DNA of 9,573 nucleotides from JBOIBN01 sp050739575. Its GTDB lineage: Bacteria > Pseudomonadota > Gammaproteobacteria > JAKDMP01. Shown piece by piece: positions 1 through 5,307 of this stretch. Position numbers and translations under genes: made by a program. The stretch covers positions 1 through 9,573 of the forward strand of contig JBOIBN010000077.1 in the NCBI GenBank assembly GCA_050739575.1. The letters are read 5' to 3'. Numbering within the stretch: position 1 is the stretch's first letter; each line of letters starts with the position of its first letter. The notes beneath the pieces were generated by a model. That model saw only the letters and a list, made by a program, of their open reading frames with translations, was not told where the DNA came from and searched no databases.

Positions 1-26
1 GTCCGGACATGTGCCGGACTTGCCGT

Positions 27-58
27 CTCTGAAAAATTCATGGACGAATTTTTCAGAG
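27..58. terminator. perfect 13-bp inverted repeat, possible terminator
   Basis: CTCTGAAAAATTC (27-39) is exactly complementary to GAATTTTTCAGAG (46-58) around a 6-nt loop. The stem is long but AT-rich, with T runs inside the arms and no T tract after it on the + strand. It may end a transcript entering from the left, or be a protein-binding palindrome. The first 19 bases hold another short inverted repeat (GTCCGG 1-6 and CCGGAC 14-19). The function is inferred; the symmetry is seen directly. Confidence 0.5.
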
Positions 59-260
59 TTTGCCCGATTTACTGTTAAGCTTGTTGAAGGTATCGAGACA
101 AAGCACATAAACAACCCCCTGAACAGGAGGTTTCTGCGCCAGGGGAGGCGCGGGATGATGGCCCGGCCAGGTGAGGATTCGATTTCGAAAAACCGCCTCG
201 CCGGCCGCACCCGGAGAAACCGCCTTGAAACTTCTTCGGAGTGCTGTAATTACACTGGAC
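59..260 (+). other. gene-free leader with predicted RNA structure
   Basis: No convincing ORF lies between the hairpin at 27-58 and the gene at 313. The stretch is rich in complementary segments. CCCCTG (116-121) pairs with CAGGGG (140-145). CGGCC-A-GGTGAGG (164-176) pairs with CCTCGCCGGCCG (196-207) with one bulge and one G-T pair, and encloses TTCGA/TCGAA (178-182/185-189). A 9-nt direct repeat AAACCGCCT occurs at 190-198 and 217-225. A possible -35-like TTGAAA (225-230) and weak -10-like hexamers (TGTAAT 245-250, TACACT 251-256) lie near its end, but their spacing (14 or 20 nt) is poor. It could be a structured 5' leader or small RNA. I do not recognise a known riboswitch or RNA family. Confidence 0.3.
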
Positions 261-277
261 TTCCGCGATGAGCGGAA
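261..277 (+). promoter_or_regulatory. small 5' UTR hairpin
   Basis: TTCCGC (261-266) and GCGGAA (272-277) form a perfect 6-bp stem with a 5-nt loop, about 35 nt before the start codon of the peptidoglycan-binding gene and upstream of its Shine-Dalgarno sequence. It may stabilise the mRNA 5' end. Any regulatory role is a guess. Confidence 0.25.
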
Positions 278-312
278 TCCGCGTACCGTCACTTAACCAA
301 GGAAGGAAGACC

Positions 313-669
313 ATGAGCAACAAGACACACTACGTACTCGCCGGCGCCGCTGCGTTCACATTCGGCTTGGCTTCGATGACGCTGAGCGGGCAGAGCTTCG
401 GAGCACCGCCGCATCCCAACCAACCCAAAACCGCCAGCCCCGCGATGAGTAGCCCGGCACCCGCGATGCAGACCATGCAGAAGCTGACAAAGTCCCAAAT
501 AAAAAGCGTGCAGGAAGCGCTCAACAAAGCGGGCTATCACGTCAAGGCAGACGGCGTTTGGGGGAAAGGCAGCAGCAGCGTCCTGAAAATGTTCCAGACC
601 AAACACAGTCTGCCGGCGACCGGCTATCCGGATCAAAAGACTCGTCAGGCCCTCGGACTGAGCTGGTAA
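313..669 (+). CDS. exported peptidoglycan-binding domain protein
   Basis: Encodes 118 residues. The ATG at 313 is chosen over the in-frame ATG at 268 because a strong purine-rich Shine-Dalgarno (AAGGAAGGAAG, 299-309) precedes it and translation then begins with a signal peptide. Residues 1-30 have a short basic start, a hydrophobic stretch (about 8-25) and a plausible cleavage site near SFGA-PP. Residues 31-57 are a Pro/Ala/Ser/Met-rich linker. Residues 59-116 match PG_binding_1 (PF01471): QEALNKAGY, the DGVWG turn, FQTKHSLPATGYPD and a final T..ALGL. No catalytic domain is present, so it probably only binds cell-wall peptidoglycan in the periplasm. It appears monocistronic, with a terminator 28 nt after the stop. 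Such stand-alone PGBD proteins have no well-defined physiological role known to me. Confidence 0.85.
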   Translation: MSNKTHYVLAGAAAFTFGLASMTLSGQSFGAPPHPNQPKTASPAMSSPAPAMQTMQKLTKSQIKSVQEALNKAGYHVKADGVWGKGSSSVLKMFQTKHSLPATGYPDQKTRQALGLSW

Positions 670-696
670 GAAAACACTAAAGACACACGACGATCA

Positions 697-728
697 CAAG
701 GCCGGCGGATTCGAACCCGCCGGCCTTG
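697..728 (+). terminator. GC-rich hairpin terminator
   Basis: CAAGGCCGGCGG (697-708) and CCGCCGGCCTTG (717-728) form a perfect 12-bp stem with an 8-nt loop, starting 28 nt after the stop of the peptidoglycan-binding gene and about 30 nt before the kbl -10 box. It is followed by CCCATTTTCG, a short T run, so it is a plausible intrinsic terminator that insulates kbl from its upstream neighbour. Confidence 0.75.
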
Positions 729-734
729 CCCATT

Positions 735-764
735 TTCGAGCACGAGAGCGGCAAAAAGTATAAT
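735..764 (+). promoter_or_regulatory. putative sigma-70 promoter of kbl
   Basis: A consensus -10 box TATAAT is at 759-764, just after the terminator and 27 nt before the kbl start. The -35 region is poor: the best placed hexamer is TTCGAG (735-740) with an 18-nt spacer. Transcription would begin around 771 and give a short leader containing the AGGAG ribosome binding site at 780-784. No operator-like repeat is obvious. Confidence 0.55.
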
Positions 765-790
765 GAACGCGTTTGCAGCAGGAGCCCGCC

Positions 791-1978
791 ATGCCGCGGC
801 CGAATCTCGATTTCCTCGATCGCGCCCTGGAAGACCTGAAAACGGAAGGGCTGTTTAAATCCGAACGCATCCTTACCGGCCCGCAAGGCGCGGAAATCGA
901 CGTCGGCGGACGACGCGTTATCAACCTCTGCGCCAACAATTACCTCGGCCTCGCCTCGCATCCGGAACTTGTCGAGACCGCAAAGCAGGCGCTCGATCGT
1001 TATGGCTACGGTATGGCCTCGGTGCGCTTCATCTGCGGCACCCAGGACGTACACCGCGAACTGGAACGAAAGACCGCAGAGTTTCTCGGCGTCGAAGACG
1101 CCATCATCTACTCGTCCTGCTTCGACGCCAACGGCGGCCTGTTCGAAACCCTGCTCGAAGAAGAAGCTGCGATCATTTCCGATTCACTCAACCACGCGAG
1201 CATCATCGACGGTGTACGCCTGTGCAAGGCGCAACGCTTCCGCTACGCGAACAACGACATGGCGGAACTCGAAGCGCGACTCAAGGAAGCGAAGGACGCG
1301 CGCCTGCGCCTGATCGCGACCGATGGCGTCTTCTCGATGGACGGCATCGTCGCCAACCTGAAAGCCATCTGCGACCTGGCCGACCGCTACGACGCGCTGG
1401 TGATGGTGGACGATTCGCACGCCACCGGATTCATGGGCAAGGGCGGGCGCGGCAGCCATGAGTACCGCGGCGTCATGGGCCGCATCGACATCATCACCAG
1501 CACCTTCGGCAAGGCGCTTGGCGGCGCCTCCGGCGGCGTCACCGCCGGCCGCAGGGAAATCGTTGCCTGGCTGCGTCAACGTTCGCGTCCGTATCTCTTT
1601 TCCAACTCGCTCGCGCCGATGATCGCCGCCACCACGCTGCACGTGCTCGAAATGCTCGAACGCGGCACTGAGTTGCGCGAACGTCTGCACGACAACGCAC
1701 GCTACTTCCGCAAAGGCATGAGCGAACTCGGCTTCGATCTCACCCCGGGCGAACATCCCATCATTCCGGTGATGCTCGGCGACGCCAAACTCGCAACCGA
1801 GATGGCGGATCGTCTGCTCGCCGAAGGCATCTACGTGATCGGCTTCTCCTTCCCCGTCGTGCCGAAAGGCAAGGCCCGCATCCGCACTCAGATGTCCGCC
1901 GCCCTAACGCACGAGCATCTCGATCGCGCAGTGGCCGCCTTCGCAAAAGTCGGCCGCAACCTCAAGGTGATCAACTGA
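791..1978 (+). CDS. kbl: 2-amino-3-ketobutyrate CoA ligase (glycine C-acetyltransferase)
   Basis: Encodes 395 residues, close to the 398 of the E. coli enzyme (EC 2.3.1.29). This PLP enzyme of the alpha-oxoamine synthase family cleaves 2-amino-3-ketobutyrate with CoA into glycine and acetyl-CoA, the second step of threonine catabolism after Tdh. Visible family features: NNYLGLASHPE (49-59), GYGMASVRFICGTQDVHRELE (about 72-92), the SLNHASIIDG segment (132-141), VDDSHATG (206-213) with the PLP-ring aspartate and histidine, and TSTFGKALGG (237-246) where Lys241 is the expected Schiff-base lysine. The ATG at 791 follows AGGAG (780-784) by 6 nt. An in-frame TTG at 773 is rejected because it lies upstream of that site. 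The partner tdh lies downstream, displaced by a DUF559 gene. Confidence 0.97.
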   Translation: MPRPNLDFLDRALEDLKTEGLFKSERILTGPQGAEIDVGGRRVINLCANNYLGLASHPELVETAKQALDRYGYGMASVRFICGTQDVHRELERKTAEFLGVEDAIIYSSCFDANGGLFETLLEEEAAIISDSLNHASIIDGVRLCKAQRFRYANNDMAELEARLKEAKDARLRLIATDGVFSMDGIVANLKAICDLADRYDALVMVDDSHATGFMGKGGRGSHEYRGVMGRIDIITSTFGKALGGASGGVTAGRREIVAWLRQRSRPYLFSNSLAPMIAATTLHVLEMLERGTELRERLHDNARYFRKGMSELGFDLTPGEHPIIPVMLGDAKLATEMADRLLAEGIYVIGFSFPVVPKGKARIRTQMSAALTHEHLDRAVAAFAKVGRNLKVIN

Positions 1979-2016
1979 TGCCCTCGCACACCTCGACGGG
2001 AGACTTAGATTCTGCT

Positions 2017-2051
2017 CCCTCTCCCTTGACGGGAGAGGGTTGGGGTGATGG
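2017..2051 (+). repeat. REP-like hairpin repeat, left copy at DUF559
   Basis: CCCTCTCCC (2017-2025), loop TTGAC, GGGAGAGGG (2031-2039): a perfect 9-bp stem, followed by the head TTGGGGTGATGG (2040-2051). The downstream GGTGA (2050-2054) lies 6 nt before the DUF559 start codon, so the repeat and its flank probably supply that gene's ribosome binding site. The stem and loop are nearly identical to the copy at 6498-6520. Confidence 0.85.
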
Positions 2052-2060
2052 TGAAAAACC

Positions 2061-2474
2061 ATGAGCACAGCATTCGCTAAGTCGCTTCGCCGGAATTCCA
2101 GCGATGCCGAGAAGCGGCTCTGGCGTCAACTTCGGGACCGTCAACTCGAGGGCTACAAATTCCGGCGACAGATTCCTCTGGGAATTTATGTAGCTGACTT
2201 TGTCTGCTTTGAGGCGCGTCTTGTTGTCGAAGTGGACGGAGGGCAACACGACATGCGCAGAGATCACGATGAATATCGAACCGTCTGGCTGAATGCGCAA
2301 GGCTTTAAGGTGCTGCGTTTCTGGAATAACGAAGTACTTAGCGCAAGCGATGCCGTCCTTGAAATCATTCGACGGGAATTGGTTGACAACCCCTCACCCT
2401 TACCCTCCCCCACAAGGGGAGAGGGTATAGATGATGTACTTCATTCTGAGCGAGACAATCAATGCGTGCATTAG
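2061..2474 (+). CDS. DUF559 / Vsr-like endonuclease-domain protein
   Basis: Encodes 137 residues. Residues 5-108 match DUF559 (PF04480), a small family with a PD-(D/E)XK, Vsr-like nuclease fold. Seen here: SSDAEKRLWRQLR (13-25) with Glu17, FRRQIPLGIYVADFVCF (34-50) with Asp46, RLVVEVDGGQHD (53-64) with the E-x-D pair Glu57/Asp59 and His63, and GFKVLRFWNNEVL (81-93). These are plausible catalytic positions, but activity is unproven for the family. The tail after residue 110 (PSPLPSPTRGEG) is translated from the right REP repeat, and the ORF then overlaps the tdh start by 13 nt. The start is preceded by GGTGA from the left REP flank. It is unrelated to threonine catabolism and is probably an insertion into the operon, likely co-transcribed with kbl and tdh. 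Confidence 0.85.
   Translation: MSTAFAKSLRRNSSDAEKRLWRQLRDRQLEGYKFRRQIPLGIYVADFVCFEARLVVEVDGGQHDMRRDHDEYRTVWLNAQGFKVLRFWNNEVLSASDAVLEIIRRELVDNPSPLPSPTRGEGIDDVLHSERDNQCVH
2391..2426 (-). repeat. REP-like hairpin repeat, right copy, inside DUF559 3' end
   Basis: Reading the minus strand gives ACCCTCTCCCC, loop CTTGTG, then GGGGAGGGT and the head AAGGGTGAGGG, matching the left copy in reverse orientation. The stem (2402-2410 with 2416-2426) has one bulged base. On the + strand the repeat is read in frame as the Pro/Ser-rich tail PSPLPSPTRGEG of the DUF559 protein, so it is both repeat and coding sequence. Confidence 0.85.
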
Positions 2475-3487
2475 TCAAAGCGAAAAAGGAAGAAGGCATC
2501 TGGGTGCAGGACGTGCCGAAGCCGGCGCTCGGGCATAACGACGTCCTCATCAAAATCAAGAAGACCGCGATCTGCGGCACCGACATCCACATCTACAACT
2601 GGGACGATTGGGCGCGGAAGACCATTCCCGTGCCCATGACGGTCGGCCACGAATTCGTCGGCGAAATCGTCGAACTCGGCAGTGAGGTGCAGGGTCTCGA
2701 GGTCGGCCAGCGTGTTTCCGGCGAAGGCCACATCACCTGCGGACATTGCCGCGCCTGCCGCGCCGGCAAGCGCCATCTGTGCCCCAACACGAAGGGCATC
2801 GGCGTCAACCGTCCCGGCGCTTTCGCCGAATATCTTGCGCTGCCGGCAGTCAACGTCTATCCCCTGCCCGATGACATTCCCGACGACATCGCCGCCTTTC
2901 TCGATCCGCTCGGCAACGCCGTGCACACCGCGCTTTCATTCGATCTCGTAGGCGAGGACGTACTCATAACCGGCGCCGGGCCGATCGGCTGCATGGCGGT
3001 CGCCATCGCGAAGCATGTCGGCGCGCGCCACGTCGTGATTACCGACGTCAACGACTACCGGCTCGATCTCGCACGCAAGATGGGCGCCACCCGCGCACTC
3101 AACGTGCAGCAGAAATCGCTAGCGGACGCCATGCGCGAACTCGGCATGAAAGAAGGTTTCGACGTCGGACTGGAAATGTCGGGCAACCCGCAAGCCTTCC
3201 GCCAGATGCTCTCCGTCATGGTGCACGGTGGCAAGATCGCGCTCCTCGGACTGCTGCCCGAGGACGCCGGCATCAACTGGAACCAGGTCATCTTCAAGGG
3301 GCTCGAACTTCGGGGCATCTACGGGCGCCAGATGTTCGAGACCTGGTACAAGATGGTGAGCATGCTCCAAAGCGGACTCGACATCAGCCCGGTGCTGACT
3401 CATCACTACCCGATCGCCGACTTCCAGCAAGGCTTCGACATCATGCGCTCGGGAAAATCCGGCAAGGTAGTCCTCGACTGGAGTTAA
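2462..3487 (+). CDS. tdh: L-threonine 3-dehydrogenase
   Basis: Encodes 341 residues, the same length as E. coli Tdh (EC 1.1.1.103). It is a zinc-dependent medium-chain dehydrogenase that oxidises L-threonine to 2-amino-3-ketobutyrate with NAD+ and supplies the substrate of Kbl. Catalytic zinc positions are Cys38 in CGTDIH (with Thr40 and His43 as the expected proton relay), His63 and Glu64 in GHEFVGE. The structural zinc site is Cys93, Cys96, Cys99 and Cys107. The Rossmann glycine motif GAGPIG is at 171-176. The ATG at 2462 lies inside the last codons of the DUF559 ORF (13-nt overlap, different frame), with only a weak Shine-Dalgarno (GAGCGAG, 2447-2453). Translation may now be coupled to the inserted gene. 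A degenerate REP pair follows the stop. Confidence 0.97.
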   Translation: MRALVKAKKEEGIWVQDVPKPALGHNDVLIKIKKTAICGTDIHIYNWDDWARKTIPVPMTVGHEFVGEIVELGSEVQGLEVGQRVSGEGHITCGHCRACRAGKRHLCPNTKGIGVNRPGAFAEYLALPAVNVYPLPDDIPDDIAAFLDPLGNAVHTALSFDLVGEDVLITGAGPIGCMAVAIAKHVGARHVVITDVNDYRLDLARKMGATRALNVQQKSLADAMRELGMKEGFDVGLEMSGNPQAFRQMLSVMVHGGKIALLGLLPEDAGINWNQVIFKGLELRGIYGRQMFETWYKMVSMLQSGLDISPVLTHHYPIADFQQGFDIMRSGKSGKVVLDWS

Positions 3488-3495
3488 CGCCGTAG

Positions 3496-3585
3496 CCCCC
3501 TCTCACATGATGGGCGAGGGTCGGGGTGAGGATGAAAAACAATTGACCGTTTCGCGTCACAGCCCCTCATCCCAACCTTCTCCGG
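3496..3585. repeat. degenerate facing REP pair (BIME-like) after tdh
   Basis: The left copy has a worn stem, CCCTCTCAC (3498-3506) with GGGCGAGGG (3512-3520), two mismatches, then the head TCGGGGTGAG. The right copy, in reverse orientation (3561-3583, AGCCCCTCATCCCAACC then TTCTCC), stops at the hairpin loop and lacks its second arm. The sequence after the left head (3518-3540) matches the DUF559 5' flank (2037-2059) at 20 of 23 positions. The pair may also contribute to ending the kbl-tdh transcript. Confidence 0.7.
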
Positions 3586-3597
3586 CACAACGCTTTT

Positions 3598-3625
3598 GGT
3601 GACCTTTGGCGAAACAAAAGTCACC
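3598..3625. repeat. inverted repeat hairpin GGTGACCTTT...AAAAGTCACC
   Basis: GGTGACCTTT (3598-3607) and AAAAGTCACC (3616-3625) pair at 9 of 10 positions around an 8-nt loop. Similar TTTTGGTGAC...AAAAGTCACC hairpins recur between genes in many proteobacteria (from memory), so this is probably a second dispersed repeat type or a terminator rather than a gene-specific operator. It lies between the REP pair after tdh and the DUF4286 gene. Confidence 0.55.
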
Positions 3626-3679
3626 CCGCCGGGAGGGCCATAAAACCAATCGCGGTCGGGACGACCATCCCCGCCCAAG

Positions 3680-3685
3680 TATGAT
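3680..3685 (+). promoter_or_regulatory. possible -10 element for DUF4286-gntK
   Basis: TATGAT (5 of 6 to the sigma-70 consensus) lies 29 nt before the DUF4286 start. No good -35 hexamer is visible 16-18 nt upstream, where the sequence is GC-rich. A small hairpin GGTC/GACC (3654-3666) lies just before it. A weak candidate only. Confidence 0.3.
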
Positions 3686-3714
3686 TCCCAAAGGATGCCA
3701 CGAGTCAGCCAACC

Positions 3715-4029
3715 ATGACCATCATCTACGAAGTCACGCTGCAAATAGCCCCGGACATCGCCGCCGAATACGATGCATGGCTCGCCGCACACGCCGCCGA
3801 GATGCTAACCCTGCCCGACTTCCTGAGCGCCGAAATCTCGACGATCGAAAGCAACGAAGAGCGCCCCGCCCGCGTCGGTCGCGTCGTGCACTACCGGCTC
3901 AAAAATCGGGAAGCACTCGACGGCTATTTCCGCAACCATGCCGCACGCTTGCGCGATGCAGGCATCGCGCGTTTCGGCGAACGCGTCAGCGCTTCCCGTC
4001 GCATACTCCATCCGACGAAAACACGATGA
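3715..4029 (+). CDS. DUF4286 family protein
   Basis: Encodes 104 residues, the usual size of the DUF4286 family (PF14114), whose function is unknown to me. It resembles a small ferredoxin-like alpha/beta fold: MTIIYEVTLQIAPDIAAEYDAWL (strand then helix, 1-23), LPDFLSAEI (33-41), VGRVVHYRL (54-62), then a helix EALDGYFRNHAARLRDAGIARFG and a C-terminal strand. No signal peptide, membrane segment or obvious catalytic motif. The ATG is preceded only by a weak GAG and a more distant AAGGA (3690-3694). The stop overlaps the next start as ATGA, so the gene is coupled to gluconokinase. The functional link between the two is unclear. Confidence 0.8.
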   Translation: MTIIYEVTLQIAPDIAAEYDAWLAAHAAEMLTLPDFLSAEISTIESNEERPARVGRVVHYRLKNREALDGYFRNHAARLRDAGIARFGERVSASRRILHPTKTR

Positions 4030-4532
4030 GCACACGAAGCGGACCACGCGCGTTCGTTATCATGGGCGTTTCCGCCTGCGGGAAAACCGCGGTCGGCAAA
4101 ATCCTGGCTCAACAACTAGGCTGGGCCTTCCTGGAAGGCGACACGATGCATCCCCAATCCAACATCGCCAAGATGAGCGCCGGCATTCCGCTCACTGACG
4201 AGGATCGCCGACCGTGGCTGGATCACATCGCCGACTGGATCGCGCAGCGTCTCGATGCCGACCAAAACTGCGTAGTGGCCTGTTCGGCGTTGCGCCGTAT
4301 TTACCGCGACCGCTTGCGCACGGCCGGCGAAGGCGTGCGCTTCGTTTATCTGAAGGTGCCGCGCGAAATCCTGCTGCAACGCATGCAAGGCCGCAAGCAC
4401 TTCATGCCCGCCTCGCTGCTCGACAGCCAGCTCGATACGCTCGAAGAACCCGGCGCCGACGAAAACGCCCTGACCGTGGAAGCCACCGGCGACATAAACG
4501 ACACCGTAGCGCAAATCAAGCGCTGGATATAA
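4026..4532 (+). CDS. gntK: gluconokinase, GntK type
   Basis: Encodes 168 residues, similar to E. coli GntK (175). It phosphorylates D-gluconate to 6-phosphogluconate with ATP (EC 2.7.1.12), feeding the pentose phosphate or Entner-Doudoroff pathways in the cytoplasm. The P-loop is GVSACGKT (14-21). The family signature follows: LEGDTMHPQSNIAKMSAGIP (36-55) and LTDEDRRPWL (56-65), then CSALRRIYRDRLR (86-98) and GRKHFMP (122-128), all typical of this kinase. The ATG at 4026 overlaps the DUF4286 stop, so translation is probably coupled; an in-frame extension upstream to 3606 is rejected because it crosses the DUF4286 gene. No gluconate transporter or GntR regulator is in the window. The gene is convergent with the DUF1345 gene, with 73 nt between them and no clear terminator. 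Confidence 0.93.
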   Translation: MSTRSGPRAFVIMGVSACGKTAVGKILAQQLGWAFLEGDTMHPQSNIAKMSAGIPLTDEDRRPWLDHIADWIAQRLDADQNCVVACSALRRIYRDRLRTAGEGVRFVYLKVPREILLQRMQGRKHFMPASLLDSQLDTLEEPGADENALTVEATGDINDTVAQIKRWI

Positions 4533-4605
4533 CCATCGCAGAATGCGGCAAACACGCGTCCCGCAACGATCCGATCGTAATCGAATGCAGACGGTCGCCT
4601 CGTCA

Positions 4606-5286
4606 TCAGGGCTGGGTCGCTCCCGCGATGATGTTCACGGTGAGCGCGATGACGGCGACGTTGTATCCGAATGCCAGCAGGCTATGCCAAAGCGCAAGCC
4701 GGCGCATCCTTCGCGTGACGATATTCACATCGGACACCTGGAATGTCATTCCGATGGTAATGGAAAAATATGCGAAATCGACAAAATCCGGCCTGGATTC
4801 ATCCGGAAAATCCAGTCCTCCGGCATGGCCATCGGTTTTCGTTGCGTGATCGGCATAATACAAATTCGCGTAACGGGTCGCAAAGAGCGTCTGCACCAGA
4901 AACCACGACAACGCCATGCAGGTTACTCCGACGACCAGTTGAAACGTCCTGGCTTTCGGATCTTCGGGTTTGCTGGTCAAAAGCAAAATGACGGCTAACA
5001 TGCTGACGCAGTTGGCCAGCAACAGAATGAAGAAAAGAATAACCTGGCTCTTGTCCTGTTGCTTTGCCTGTTGCCGAATTTCACGCGGCAGAGTCGTATA
5101 AAAAGTGATCCAGGTAAGTACCAACAGACATACGCATAAAACATCCCAACCGAAAACGAGGTGCGGCAACGGCGCCCAGGCCTCGAACGAGAAGGCAAAA
5201 TACACGACGGTGCCCGCAACCAGACTGACGACCAGCTTCTGAATCGAATTCAGGCGGTTTACGGCGGAAAACTTCAAGGCGCTCAT
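4606..5286 (-). CDS. DUF1345 integral membrane protein
   Basis: Encodes 226 residues and matches DUF1345 (PF07077). Hydrophobic segments at about 17-34, 43-64, 81-104, 114-136 and 196-222 mark an inner-membrane protein. The conserved C-terminal region is visible: FATRYANLYYADH (135-147), GGLDFPDE (156-163), DFVDFAYFSITIGMTFQVSD (167-186) and the last membrane helix with FGYNVAVIALTVN (206-218). The segment YFSITIGMTFQVSD looks like a re-entrant pore loop of tetrameric cation channels, but this is only a resemblance. The start is the ATG at 5286; no strong ribosome binding site is visible in the 21-nt gap after the ahr stop, so it probably belongs to the ahr transcript. Function is unknown. 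Confidence 0.82.
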   Translation of the reverse strand: MSALKFSAVNRLNSIQKLVVSLVAGTVVYFAFSFEAWAPLPHLVFGWDVLCVCLLVLTWITFYTTLPREIRQQAKQQDKSQVILFFILLLANCVSMLAVILLLTSKPEDPKARTFQLVVGVTCMALSWFLVQTLFATRYANLYYADHATKTDGHAGGLDFPDESRPDFVDFAYFSITIGMTFQVSDVNIVTRRMRRLALWHSLLAFGYNVAVIALTVNIIAGATQP

Positions 5287-5307
5287 GAATGCATTCAGGC
5301 AGAGACG

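Larger units (their letters stand above)
2015..2427 (+). mobile_element. putative REP-bounded DUF559 unit between kbl and tdh
   Basis: A gene for a DUF559 protein is bracketed by two REP-type hairpins in opposite orientation: left stem 2017-2039, right stem 2402-2426. The GGGGTGA-like heads face inward (2042-2048 and 2391-2400) and the hairpins face outward, so the ends act like imperfect terminal inverted repeats. The unit sits between kbl and tdh, which are usually adjacent. No clear target-site duplication is visible. The same facing-REP layout without a gene occurs at 3496-3585 and 6498-6602. Calling it a mobile element is an inference from these symmetries. Confidence 0.5.

Noticed and set aside
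704..722. Minus-strand sequence GGGTTCGAATCC resembling a tRNA T-arm
   Set aside because: The stem does not pair as a 5-bp T-arm with a 7-nt loop (a G-G mismatch appears), and no acceptor, D or anticodon arm lies at the expected distance. It is explained by the terminator hairpin.
1995..2036. Direct repeat GACGGGAGA at 1995-2003 and 2028-2036 as a possible target-site duplication
   Set aside because: The second copy is inside the REP hairpin itself and no copy exists at the other end of the DUF559 unit, so it does not flank the element.
3606..4025. In-frame upstream extension of the gluconokinase gene
   Set aside because: It runs antisense-free but out of frame through the DUF4286 gene, is Arg-rich and low in family similarity; the ATGA-coupled start at 4026 matches the family N-terminus.
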